Assembly: GCA_964546355.1 (NCBI GenBank)
Contig: CAZJJM010000025.1
Coordinates: forward strand, 1-8,237
Length of the DNA stretch: 8,237 nt
Direction: 5' to 3'
Source: JADLDV01 sp964546355
GTDB lineage: Bacteria; Patescibacteriota; Minisyncoccia; Phycocordibacterales; UBA9973
This document shows, one piece after another, positions 1 through 6,323 of this stretch; positions within the stretch are counted from its first letter, which is position 1; the number at the start of each line of letters is the position of its first letter. Below the pieces are notes generated by a model that had not been told where the DNA came from, searched no databases, and was given only the letters and a program-made list of their open reading frames with translations. The position numbers were made by a program, and so were the translations under genes.

Positions 1-360
1 CAAACATTCGATATTACTTCCGGTGATGTGCAGAAGATTACCCAAGTTGCTAAGAATACACAAGCAATTATTAATAAGGGAGTTATCTTTTCTACAGGAT
101 CACTCGAGTACTATTACACAAAACTTCCTGAAGAGCGTGTCACATTACTTGCTCAAGCAATCACTGATGCAAAAGCTCGTGCGTCGACTATTGCACAAAG
201 TGGTGGCAAATCAATTGGTTCATTGAAAAGTGCGTCAAGTGGTGTTGTTCAAGTAGTTTCTTTCGGTTCAAATGATGTCTCAGATTATGGTATGTATGAT
301 ACCTCTCGCATCGAAAAAGAAATCATGGTCACGGTGAAAGCTGCATTCACACTAAAATAA
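1..360 (+). CDS. SIMPL-domain (DUF541) protein, C-terminal part
   Basis: The reading frame is open from the first base, so the gene begins outside the window; 119 C-terminal residues are visible and it ends in TAA at 358-360. The fragment reads as the second half of a SIMPL/DUF541 domain. It has a tyrosine-rich strand, then a long helix with the family-typical pattern A-x-x-DAKARA-x-x-IAQSGG-K-S-IGSLKS, and a final strand ending KEIMVTVKAAFTL. Family members are usually exported or periplasmic/cell-surface proteins with an N-terminal signal or anchor, but that end is not visible here. Their biochemical role is poorly defined. A GTG at 28 could be read as a start, but coding similarity continues upstream of it, so I treat the gene as 5'-truncated by the window edge. 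A hairpin terminator follows directly. Confidence 0.85.
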   Translation, partial: QTFDITSGDVQKITQVAKNTQAIINKGVIFSTGSLEYYYTKLPEERVTLLAQAITDAKARASTIAQSGGKSIGSLKSASSGVVQVVSFGSNDVSDYGMYDTSRIEKEIMVTVKAAFTLK

Positions 361-363
361 AAC

Positions 364-403
364 ATAAAACTATCGAGCAATACTTCTCGGTAGTTTTATT
401 TTA
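364..403 (+). terminator. Rho-independent terminator after the SIMPL gene
   Basis: Bases 364-377 pair with 386-399 over 14 positions, with one G-U pair (373 with 390) and an 8-base loop. The right arm runs into a T-rich tail (394-402). The hairpin begins 4 bases after the stop codon of the SIMPL gene and points in the same direction. Confidence 0.85.
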
Positions 404-416
404 TGTCAGAGTACGA

Positions 417-422
417 TATACT
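417..422 (+). promoter_or_regulatory. Putative -10 box for the 431-1252 gene
   Basis: TATACT lies 8 bases before the ATG at 431, directly after the upstream terminator, so a new promoter is expected here. It lacks the TG of an extended -10 (CG instead) and no good -35 is visible. The predicted transcription start falls near 429, giving an mRNA with almost no leader. A second candidate hexamer, TATGCT at 423-428, would sit too close to the ATG. Confidence 0.55.
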
Positions 423-430
423 TATGCTAT

Positions 431-1252
431 ATGAAACGAATCGTATGTATGTTGGCAAGTGTTGTTTTTTTGTGTACTGCTTCTTTTGTACACGCACAAA
501 ATGTTTCTGTCGATAACGTAGGTATTATTCAAGATACAATTTGGTTCTCTCAAAAAGATTTCACAGAAGGGGATAAGATTACTATTTATACATTTGTATT
601 CAATGGAGCAAATCAAACACTTTCCGGTGTTGTTGATTTCTTTGACAAGCAAGTACTGATTGCATCAAAATCTTTTTCACTGAACGCACAGACAGGCGGT
701 ACCATGTCTGTACCATTTACTGCTATTCTCGGTGAGCATGTGATTACTGCAAAAATTCGCGATACCAAACTCGGTACCAAAACTCAAACTCCAGTCACTA
801 TTGATAATATTCGTACTAAAGAAAAAAGCTTTACTGTATTGAAAAAACAAGATCCAACTGCCCCTGAAGAAGAGCAAACCACAACAGAGACAAGTATTCC
901 TGGTGTTGATGCAGAAACAGTAAATGCTATTGAATCAAAGATTGTGCAGTACACACCAGTACCTGTACAGCACGCAGTCAAGGCGATTGATACATTTCGA
1001 GCAAATAAAAATACTGATTTTATAACTGAAAAGAATACCGCAAAAGCTGAACTTGAAAAAATCAAAAGCACTCCCGCAAAGACACAGCAAGAAATGTCTC
1101 AGTCAGGAATTAAGACACCAATGCTCTATGCTCGAATGTTTTTTGCCGCCATCGCATCATTTGTGTTTGGTCACAAGATTCTATTCTATGGACTTGGAAT
1201 TTTCTTTATTGTTGTTGTATTGAAAGGAGTATTCCAAAGAATCTTTAATTAA
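431..1252 (+). CDS. Secreted membrane-anchored protein with Ig-like domain
   Basis: This 273-residue protein has no family name I can assign. Residues 1-22 form a Sec signal peptide (basic MKR, hydrophobic core, likely cleavage after VHA). Residues about 26-138 are beta-strand rich, with a pattern resembling CARDB/Ig-like extracellular domains, including IWFSQKDFTEGDKITIYTFV and a later HVITAKIRD strand. Residues 140-160 are a linker rich in Pro, Glu and Thr, followed by a helical charged region to about 230. A hydrophobic segment at about 246-268 with basic residues after it fits a C-terminal membrane anchor, leaving the Ig-like part outside the cell. It is a single gene between two terminators. 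The stop codon TAA (1250-1252) runs into the A-tract that forms the T-tail of the opposite sigma gene's terminator. Cell-surface display or envelope structure is plausible but not shown. Confidence 0.8.
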   Translation: MKRIVCMLASVVFLCTASFVHAQNVSVDNVGIIQDTIWFSQKDFTEGDKITIYTFVFNGANQTLSGVVDFFDKQVLIASKSFSLNAQTGGTMSVPFTAILGEHVITAKIRDTKLGTKTQTPVTIDNIRTKEKSFTVLKKQDPTAPEEEQTTTETSIPGVDAETVNAIESKIVQYTPVPVQHAVKAIDTFRANKNTDFITEKNTAKAELEKIKSTPAKTQQEMSQSGIKTPMLYARMFFAAIASFVFGHKILFYGLGIFFIVVVLKGVFQRIFN

Positions 1253-1275
1253 AAAAGCGCCCTTGTCGGGCGCTT
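1251..1275 (-). terminator. Terminator of the minus-strand sigma gene
   Basis: A GC-rich stem (1257-1262 with 1268-1273, extended by A-T pairs at 1255-1256 and 1274-1275) encloses a 5-base loop. Read on the minus strand it is followed by six T residues (the A-run 1251-1256), which is a classical intrinsic terminator for the sigma factor gene ending at 1282. The plus-strand gene ends at its left edge. In that direction there is no T-tract, so plus-strand termination here would be weaker. Confidence 0.85.
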
Positions 1276-1281
1276 GGGATG

Positions 1282-2142
1282 TTATAAAAATTCTCGTAAC
1301 ATTTTTTTGGCACTCTTTGATTTTCGAAGTCGCTTAATTCCTAATTGATAGAGTTGCCTTACTCTTTCTCTTGATCTATTTATAATACTACCAATTTGAT
1401 CAAATGTATGTGGATCATTTCCATCTAATCCTAAATGAAGTTTTAGTACCCTTCTTTCTTCACCGGGAATTCTTTGAAGTTCTTTTTCGATGATACTTTT
1501 CAAAGATTTGTATAAAAGAGGTTTATCGGGAGCACCTTCTTCATTTTCAAGTATTCCTAATAGTGTTGACTCCTCATTTTCTGTTGAATTAATCGGTTGA
1601 TCAAGTGAGAATGTTTTTTTATCAAAACTTCTTAGTTCATCAATAGTTCCTCTTGTCATTTCTAGTTCATATGCAAGTTCGTCATCAGAAAAAATTTCAT
1701 CACGTTGTTCAAGTTTTGAAATACCTTTCCTTAATTTATTCATTTTACTAAGTATGTTGTTTGGCAGTCGAACCGTTCGTGATTGTTGTGTAATTGCTTG
1801 TATTATTGATTGTCTAATCCACCATACTGCATAGGAAATGAATTTAAATCCACGTGTTTCATCATAACGTTTTGCAGCTTTCATTAGCCCAAGATTGCCT
1901 TCATTAATGAGGTCTGATAAGGCCAATCCTTGATTTTGGTATTGCTTGGCGACAGATACAACAAATCGAAGATTGGCTTCTGCCATTTTCTTTAGGGCTT
2001 TTTCATCACCCGCCTTGATTCTTTTTGTAAGCTCAACCTCTTCTTCCGTTGAAAGAAGAGGTTTTTTGTCGATGTCTCTTAAATACATATTGATCTCTCT
2101 ATCACGAGGAGTAATCGATTTAGTAATCGTAAGTTCTTTCAT
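1282..2142 (-). CDS. rpoD: RNA polymerase sigma-70 factor, primary (RpoD/SigA) type
   Basis: This 286-residue sigma factor directs RNA polymerase to promoters. From the chosen start (MKELTITKSI), region 1.2 lies at about 16-45 (MYLRDIDKKPLLSTEEEVEL) and region 2 at about 50-125. Region 2 contains the core-binding DLINEGNLGL motif and the promoter-melting YAVWWIRQ motif (Trp107, Trp108). Region 3 is at about 127-200 and region 4 at about 212-286, with the helix-turn-helix FDQIGSIINRSRERVRQ. Region 1.1 is absent. The short form and N-terminus resemble Bacteroidota primary sigmas. An in-frame ATG at 2176-2178 would add 12 residues, but a consensus promoter for this gene predicts transcription from about 2163, downstream of that ATG. 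The ATG at 2140-2142 is therefore the start, and it also matches the family N-terminus. No ribosome binding site is visible. It could be an alternative group 2 sigma, but regions 1.2 to 4 favour the housekeeping role. Confidence 0.93.
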   Translation of the reverse strand: MKELTITKSITPRDREINMYLRDIDKKPLLSTEEEVELTKRIKAGDEKALKKMAEANLRFVVSVAKQYQNQGLALSDLINEGNLGLMKAAKRYDETRGFKFISYAVWWIRQSIIQAITQQSRTVRLPNNILSKMNKLRKGISKLEQRDEIFSDDELAYELEMTRGTIDELRSFDKKTFSLDQPINSTENEESTLLGILENEEGAPDKPLLYKSLKSIIEKELQRIPGEERRVLKLHLGLDGNDPHTFDQIGSIINRSRERVRQLYQLGIKRLRKSKSAKKMLREFL

Positions 2143-2169
2143 GTTGTGTGGGTGCAAGTTTCTGTGTAA

Positions 2170-2198
2170 TTTATACATTTTTAAAACAATTTTGTCAA
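2170..2198 (-). promoter_or_regulatory. Consensus sigma-70 promoter of the sigma factor gene
   Basis: On the minus strand, TTGACA (plus positions 2193-2198) is followed after exactly 17 bases by TATAAA (2170-2175), with a TG immediately upstream of the -10. The expected start is an A at 2163, giving a leader of about 20 bases before the ATG at 2142. It lies back to back with the promoter of the membrane protein/PBP2 pair. Confidence 0.8.
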
Positions 2199-2221
2199 TT
2201 TTCTGAAACAGTATCTCTGTA

Positions 2222-2230
2222 TGGTATTAT
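2222..2230 (+). promoter_or_regulatory. Extended -10 promoter for the 2238/PBP2 pair
   Basis: TGGTATTAT fits an extended -10 (TGn plus hexamer 2225-2230) ending 7 bases before the ATG at 2238. A weak -35-like TTCTGA is at 2201-2206. The predicted transcription start is at about 2237, so the message would be leaderless. This supports 2238, rather than any upstream in-frame start, as the beginning of the gene. Confidence 0.6.
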
Positions 2231-2237
2231 TCAAGAT

Positions 2238-2525
2238 ATGTCACTTGCTGTACGAAGATTTTTCTATATGGTACTCACACTTTGTTCGGTATTTTTCTTG
2301 CCATTTTGGTGCACTGTTTCTTTGCTCGTATTAGGTGTGGTGTTCTTTCGTTCATACTATGAATCACTTTTTGTTATTTTCTCACACTACATACTCTATG
2401 CTTCTTCAGTCGGTAGTGATGTTATACAAGGAAGGGTATATGTAGTAGTGGTATTGCTGTGCTGTGCATTTTGTATATATCTAAAAGATACATTTATTCA
2501 AGATAATAGACTAAGCTTGCGATGA
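2238..2525 (+). CDS. Small membrane protein upstream of PBP2, MreD-like by position
   Basis: This is a 95-residue, strongly hydrophobic protein. A basic N-terminus (VRRFF) precedes hydrophobic stretches at about 11-37 and 66-82, with a shorter one near 43-58, suggesting two or three membrane passes; the C-terminus is charged (KDTFIQDNRLSLR). The reading frame extends further upstream, to an ATG at 2148. However, the extended -10 at 2222-2230 places the transcription start next to 2238, and the added residues would overlap the sigma gene's promoter region. Its stop codon TGA overlaps the ATG of the PBP2 gene (ATGA, 2522-2525), indicating translational coupling and a shared role. Small membrane proteins in this position, in the rod-shape clusters of other bacteria, are MreD. 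Similarity to MreD cannot be shown by eye, so this is a positional suggestion only. Confidence 0.75.
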   Translation: MSLAVRRFFYMVLTLCSVFFLPFWCTVSLLVLGVVFFRSYYESLFVIFSHYILYASSVGSDVIQGRVYVVVVLLCCAFCIYLKDTFIQDNRLSLR

Positions 2526-4219
2526 TATTTAGACGTAAACAAAAACCAATATGGGATGCAATTGAAGCAGATGAAATATTTCTGGATTCATCCAATCTTC
2601 CACAGTTCGACACTCAACAATTTGAAGGACGTATTGAAAAACCTATTACCAAAAATGCTGTAATCGTATGCGGGTTATTTTTTCTTGTAATCGGAATTAT
2701 CTTTTCGTACCGATTATTTATATTACAGATTGTGCGAGGTGAAGATTATTTTGCGAGAAGTGTAGACAATAGTTTGCATACTGAACCAATCTTTACAAAC
2801 CGAGGTATTGTGTATGATCGTTTTATGGTGCCACTTGCATGGAATGTTGCTAGACCTGATGGAACACAAACATTTCAAGATCGTGTATATACTGAAAAAT
2901 TAGGATTTTCTAATCTTGTTGGGTATGTTTCGTATCCACAAAAAGACAAGGCGGGGACATTTTGGAAAACCGAATTCATTGGCCGTGACGGAGTAGAGAA
3001 AAAGTACGATGAACAATTAAAAGGGGTCAATGGTTTACGATTGATCGAAATGAATGTGAAAGGTGATATCCAGTCACACAATATGGTCAATCCTCCTGTT
3101 CCTGGAGACAACCTCGTCCTGTCTGTTGATTCACGTATTCAGTCAAAACTTCATGATGCAATTGCACACATTGCGTCAGTTGCTTCGTATCAGGGTGGTG
3201 CAGGTGTCATTATGGATATTCATACAGGTGAAGTACTCGCGTTAACAAGTTATCCTGAGTACGATCAAGAAACAATTTCTCGCGGTGAAAACAGAGATGT
3301 TATCGCAGGATATTTCAAGGATAAGCGTACACCACTCCTGAATCGAGTGACATCAGGATTGTACAGTCCTGGGTCAATCGTCAAGCCGTTTGTGGCAATG
3401 GCAGTTCTCCAAGAAGGAGTGATCAATCCACTTACAAAGATTTTGAGTACAGGGTCAATTTCAATTCCAAACCAATATTTTCCAGAAAAAAAATCTATAT
3501 TCAAAGACTGGAAAGCGCATGGGTGGGTAGATATGCGTCGTGCCATCGCAGTATCTTCTGACGTGTACTTCTATGAAGTAACCGGAGGATTTGAAGACCA
3601 GAAAGGTATTGGTATTGCAAATATAGAAAAGTATTCGCGCATGTTTGGACTTGGTGAAAAGACAGGGATTGATTTGCCTGGTGAAATAGCCGGTGTTATT
3701 CCAAACCCAGAGTGGAAAAAGAAAAATTTCAAAGGAGATATATGGCGTATCGGTGATACATATAATACCTCTATTGGTCAGTATGGTTACCAAATTACAC
3801 CGATACAAGCAGCACGTTCCACTGCAGCGATTGCCAATAGGGGTGTATTGTTACATCCTCGTGTTTTGGCTTTGAAAGAAGGTGAGACTGTCACACCTGA
3901 AGCGATACTTCCGTTTAATCAAGAGTACTATACGATAGTGCACGAAGGTATGCGTCAGACAGTGCTCGAAGGTGGTACTGCACCGAATTTACTTGTCCCA
4001 GGAGTGGACGTTGCTGCAAAAACAGGAAGTGCGCAGGTCGGTGTAGGGAATACTAATTTGAACTCATGGATTGTGGGATTTTTTCCGTACAAGGATCCTG
4101 TGTATGCATTTGCTGTGGTTATGGATCGTGGTCCCAAAAATCCAAGCGCAGCTGCCTCTGCGGTGATGTCAGAAGTGTTTAATTGGATGGTGGTAGAAAC
4201 ACCTGAATATGTGCGTTAA
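2522..4219 (+). CDS. mrdA: Penicillin-binding protein 2-type transpeptidase
   Basis: This class B penicillin-binding protein cross-links peptidoglycan during cell elongation, normally with RodA. It has 565 residues: a cytoplasmic N-terminus (1-44), one membrane segment (about 45-70), a pedestal beginning at TNRGIVYDR (92-100), and a transpeptidase domain from about 197. Catalytic motifs are intact: SIVK (Ser285, Lys288) in YSPGSIVKPF, the SxD motif SSD (345-347) followed by VYFY as in PBP2 proteins, and KTGS (500-503). The IDLPGE and TYNTSIGQYGYQITPIQ segments are also typical. The protein is shorter than E. coli PBP2 because the pedestal between RG (94-95) and GYVS (134-137) is compressed. 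The start overlaps the preceding small membrane gene by 4 bases and has no Shine-Dalgarno sequence. No terminator follows; the next gene's promoter begins about 10 bases after the stop. FtsI is an alternative, but the SxD motif favours PBP2. Confidence 0.93.
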   Translation: MIFRRKQKPIWDAIEADEIFLDSSNLPQFDTQQFEGRIEKPITKNAVIVCGLFFLVIGIIFSYRLFILQIVRGEDYFARSVDNSLHTEPIFTNRGIVYDRFMVPLAWNVARPDGTQTFQDRVYTEKLGFSNLVGYVSYPQKDKAGTFWKTEFIGRDGVEKKYDEQLKGVNGLRLIEMNVKGDIQSHNMVNPPVPGDNLVLSVDSRIQSKLHDAIAHIASVASYQGGAGVIMDIHTGEVLALTSYPEYDQETISRGENRDVIAGYFKDKRTPLLNRVTSGLYSPGSIVKPFVAMAVLQEGVINPLTKILSTGSISIPNQYFPEKKSIFKDWKAHGWVDMRRAIAVSSDVYFYEVTGGFEDQKGIGIANIEKYSRMFGLGEKTGIDLPGEIAGVIPNPEWKKKNFKGDIWRIGDTYNTSIGQYGYQITPIQAARSTAAIANRGVLLHPRVLALKEGETVTPEAILPFNQEYYTIVHEGMRQTVLEGGTAPNLLVPGVDVAAKTGSAQVGVGNTNLNSWIVGFFPYKDPVYAFAVVMDRGPKNPSAAASAVMSEVFNWMVVETPEYVR

Positions 4220-4229
4220 TGCATACATT

Positions 4230-4238
4230 TGATATACT
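4230..4238 (+). promoter_or_regulatory. Extended -10 promoter of gap
   Basis: TGATATACT is an extended -10 (hexamer 4233-4238), with 9 bases between the hexamer and the ATG at 4248. The expected start is at about 4244-4246, so the leader is 0-4 bases. No good -35 is visible at the right distance. The flanking bases form an inverted repeat, ATATAC (4232-4237) and GTATAT (4244-4249), the second arm of which includes the start codon. Confidence 0.65.
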
Positions 4239-4247
4239 AGTACGTAT

Positions 4248-5276
4248 ATGGAACAAAAAACAATCAACGTAGCTATTAACGGATTTGGTCGTATTGGGAG
4301 AGCATTTTTGAAATTGGCATGGAATCGTCCAGAAATTACTATTGTGGCCGTCAATGATCTTGGTTCTCTTGAATCACTTGCGTATCTTTTGCGTCACGAT
4401 ACTGTTTATCGTAACTGGGAGCACGATGTAAAAGTCGATGGTACAGATCTTGTCATTGATGGCAAGCGCGTGAAATTTATTTCAGAAAAAGATACTACAA
4501 AACTTCCGTGGAAAGATTTGAATATTGATGTTGTTGTAGAATCTACAGGACTTTTTACTGCATATGAAAAAGCAAAATTCCATCTCGATTGTGGTGCAAA
4601 GAAAGTAGTTATCACAGCTCCGAGTAAGGGAGATGGATCTTTCCCAGGGGAAACAATTCTCTTGGCGGTAAACGAAGATAAATTCGGCACGTGTGCTATT
4701 ACATCAAATGCATCATGTACTACAAATGCCGCTTCTCCGCTTATCGGTATTTTGAGTGAAGCAATTGGAATTGAAAAAGCTATCTTGAATACTGTTCATG
4801 GATATACTGCATCACAAGCACTTGTTGATGGTCCAAGTAAAAAAGATTTACGTGAAGGTCGCGCTGCTGCACAAAACATTGTCCCATCTTCTACCGGAGC
4901 TGCAATTGCGGTGACTAAAGCATATCCAGAACTTACTGATCTCTTCGATGGTATTTCTATCCGTGTTCCGGTGCCAGCAGGATCTATTGTTGATATTACT
5001 TTTATCGCAAAACGTTCTACAACCACACAAGAGGTGAATGATATTCTCCGCAAAGCTGCGACGGGTGCACAATGGAGTGGTGTATTTTCTGTAACCGATG
5101 AACCATTGGTATCTTCTGATATTCTCGGAAGTAAATATGCGTCTATTGCAGATCTTGAAATGACTCGTGTTGTTGGAGGTAATCTTGTAAAAGTGATGGG
5201 TTGGTACGACAATGAAATGGGGTATACCAATACACTTGTTGAGCATGTGATTAAGACCGGGAATACCATAAAATAA
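4248..5276 (+). CDS. gap: Glyceraldehyde-3-phosphate dehydrogenase, type I
   Basis: This enzyme oxidises and phosphorylates glyceraldehyde-3-phosphate to 1,3-bisphosphoglycerate with reduction of NAD(P)+ in glycolysis, in the cytoplasm. The 342 residues match the usual family length. The N-terminal Rossmann motif is NGFGRIGR (11-18), and VNDLGS (35-40) follows the second strand. The catalytic cysteine is Cys157 in SNASCTTNAASP, and the activating His184 is in TVHGYT. The phosphate-binding region DGPSKKDLREGRAAAQNI and SSTGAA (214-219) is intact, as is the C-terminal WYDNEMGYTNTL. The start at 4248 gives the standard N-terminus and lies just downstream of an extended -10. The next gene begins 2 bases after the stop codon, so both are probably on one transcript. 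Cofactor preference cannot be settled by reading alone. Confidence 0.97.
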   Translation: MEQKTINVAINGFGRIGRAFLKLAWNRPEITIVAVNDLGSLESLAYLLRHDTVYRNWEHDVKVDGTDLVIDGKRVKFISEKDTTKLPWKDLNIDVVVESTGLFTAYEKAKFHLDCGAKKVVITAPSKGDGSFPGETILLAVNEDKFGTCAITSNASCTTNAASPLIGILSEAIGIEKAILNTVHGYTASQALVDGPSKKDLREGRAAAQNIVPSSTGAAIAVTKAYPELTDLFDGISIRVPVPAGSIVDITFIAKRSTTTQEVNDILRKAATGAQWSGVFSVTDEPLVSSDILGSKYASIADLEMTRVVGGNLVKVMGWYDNEMGYTNTLVEHVIKTGNTIK

Positions 5277-5278
5277 TT

Positions 5279-5626
5279 ATGGAAAAAACTCCAGACGAAA
5301 ACAAAACGCTTTTAGCACAAAAACATTGGAAGGAGAATGGTTGGCTTGGTGTAACAGCCGAAGACCACACACTTAAGGGAAGTACGCCGGACGATATTCT
5401 CATAAAAAATCCTGGTAAAACTCTTGGAGAATTGATGAGTGATGAAGAAATTCATGAGTATATTGCTGAAATGCAAAAGATTATTATAAAGGATGAGAAC
5501 TCCGATATCGAACATATTAGGATGCTTGCTGAAATGCAAAAAGAAAATCTTGATTCTTGTATTAGGTATTTGAAAGTCATTGGAAGATTAACAGAAGATT
5601 TTAATCCAGGCGATATGCTATCGTAA
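5279..5626 (+). CDS. Unknown acidic helical protein following gap
   Basis: I do not recognise a family for this 115-residue protein. It begins 2 bases after the gap stop codon, without a terminator or clear promoter between them, so it is most likely co-transcribed with gap. It has no signal peptide or membrane segment. The N-terminal part (about 10-55) contains WKENGWLGVT and NPGKTLGELMSDEEI. The rest is predicted helical and charged. The helix carries the phrase AEMQK twice, exactly 21 residues (three heptads) apart, encoded by an identical 16-base stretch at 5463-5478 and 5526-5541, which fits a coiled coil or a helical hairpin. The preserved frame, its own ATG and normal codon use next to gap indicate a real gene. 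A link to GAPDH function is only suggested by position. Confidence 0.75.
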   Translation: MEKTPDENKTLLAQKHWKENGWLGVTAEDHTLKGSTPDDILIKNPGKTLGELMSDEEIHEYIAEMQKIIIKDENSDIEHIRMLAEMQKENLDSCIRYLKVIGRLTEDFNPGDMLS

Positions 5627-5677
5627 TGAATTAGACTATACCCATGCGTTTACTGAGCATGTCATAATGACTGTAAA

Positions 5678-5693
5678 TATAATATAATATAAA
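5678..5693 (+). promoter_or_regulatory. Overlapping TATAAT-like -10 boxes before the DUF2231 gene
   Basis: In the 82-base gap 5627-5708, TATAAT occurs at 5678-5683 and again at 5683-5688, and TATAAA at 5688-5693. Any of these could act as the -10 for the gene starting at 5709. No clear -35 is visible at 16-18 bases. The left part of the gap holds only a weak short hairpin (5643-5647 with 5657-5661) without a T-tract, so a terminator after the preceding gene is not evident. Confidence 0.45.
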
Positions 5694-5705
5694 ATAATAT
5701 AAAAT
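5686..5705 (+). repeat. Two tandem copies of a 10-base AT-only unit
   Basis: AATATAAAAT is repeated perfectly in tandem at 5686-5695 and 5696-5705, immediately before the start codon at 5709. It is probably a low-complexity product of slippage within the promoter and leader. Copy-number change would alter -10 spacing or leader length. Confidence 0.7.
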
Positions 5706-5708
5706 AAC

Positions 5709-6242
5709 ATGAACATTCATCCAATTTTCGTACATTTTCCAATAGCACTTTTTACTGTGTACGCAGTCATTGAGCTTATTTGGAGTAAATCGTTTCGTGC
5801 AAACGTCTCAACATTGTGGTTAAAGACAACACTTCTTGTCACTGGAATTATCGGCGCGCAAGTCTCATTGATGACAGGGGAGACAGCAGAACATCTTCTA
5901 GGAGAAAGTACACTTATTGAAAAGCATAGTACTTTTGCAAACCTCACTGTATGGATTTTCGGTATACTTCTTGTTTCATATATACTCCACATACTTGATA
6001 AAAAAATAGTATTCCCAAAAATTAAAACTTTTCTTGAGAAAAGACAACCACAAGACATTCTTGTTCGAGTGTGGGGAATACTTGTAAAAGGGAAAGATTT
6101 CTTGATTATGACACCTGTTGTGTATATCCTTGCGATTGTCGGACTGCTCGCTGTGACAGTCACTGGAGCGCTTGGTGGGGCAATTGTATACGGTCCAGAA
6201 GTAGATCCAATTGTACAGTTTGTCTATAATGTGCTTATGTAA
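5709..6242 (+). CDS. DUF2231 family integral membrane protein
   Basis: This 177-residue protein opens with MNIHPIFVHFPIALF, the hallmark of the DUF2231 family (HP-x-x-VHFP-x-AL), whose function is not established. Four membrane segments are visible at about 11-24, 38-56, 79-96 and 133-153. A loop after the second, GETAEHLLGE (57-66), is followed by the family-typical His73 in IEKHSTFAN, and the C-terminal GALGGAIVYG (153-162) is also characteristic. His4, His9, His62 and His73 are candidates for metal or haem contacts, by inference from their conservation in the family. A charged insert of about 35 residues (97-131) separates segments three and four. The ATG at 5709 is the only sensible start because it begins the family motif. 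No ribosome binding site is seen. It appears to be a single-gene unit between AT-rich promoter regions. Confidence 0.88.
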   Translation: MNIHPIFVHFPIALFTVYAVIELIWSKSFRANVSTLWLKTTLLVTGIIGAQVSLMTGETAEHLLGESTLIEKHSTFANLTVWIFGILLVSYILHILDKKIVFPKIKTFLEKRQPQDILVRVWGILVKGKDFLIMTPVVYILAIVGLLAVTVTGALGGAIVYGPEVDPIVQFVYNVLM

Positions 6243-6262
6243 TATAGATAGAAAATGAGATA

Positions 6263-6291
6263 TTGACAAATAATTAATAATTTGATATAAT
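6263..6291 (+). promoter_or_regulatory. Full-consensus sigma-70 promoter for the 55-residue gene
   Basis: TTGACA (6263-6268), a 17-base spacer and TATAAT (6286-6291) match the sigma-70 consensus exactly. The spacer ends in TGA, so the -10 is also of extended type (TGATATAAT). The predicted start is at about 6298, giving a leader of about 26 bases before the ATG at 6324. It is the strongest-looking promoter in the window. Confidence 0.85.
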
Positions 6292-6323
6292 ATAAACATA
6301 TTATTCATAAACAATTAAAACAT

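Noticed and set aside
28..30. GTG as the start of the SIMPL-domain gene
   Set aside because: The frame is open and domain-like upstream to base 1, so the gene is cut by the window edge rather than starting here.
2148..2237. Longer N-terminus for the small membrane protein
   Set aside because: The extended -10 at 2222-2230 lies inside it, and it would span the divergent promoter region; the protein makes better sense from 2238.
4232..4249. Inverted repeat at the gap start as a repressor operator
   Set aside because: The arms are only six AT-rich bases and are explained by -10 and start-codon sequences; it is kept only as part of the start-motif observation.
4796..5269. Long open frame antisense to gap (157 residues)
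   Set aside because: It lies wholly within gap, has no recognisable domain or promoter, and is a shadow of the coding strand.
5643..5661. Possible terminator after the 115-residue gene
   Set aside because: The stem is only five base pairs with a 9-base loop and no T-tract.
5717..6163. Antisense open frame in the DUF2231 gene (148 residues)
   Set aside because: It is complementary to a confident gene with membrane segments and has no supporting signals.
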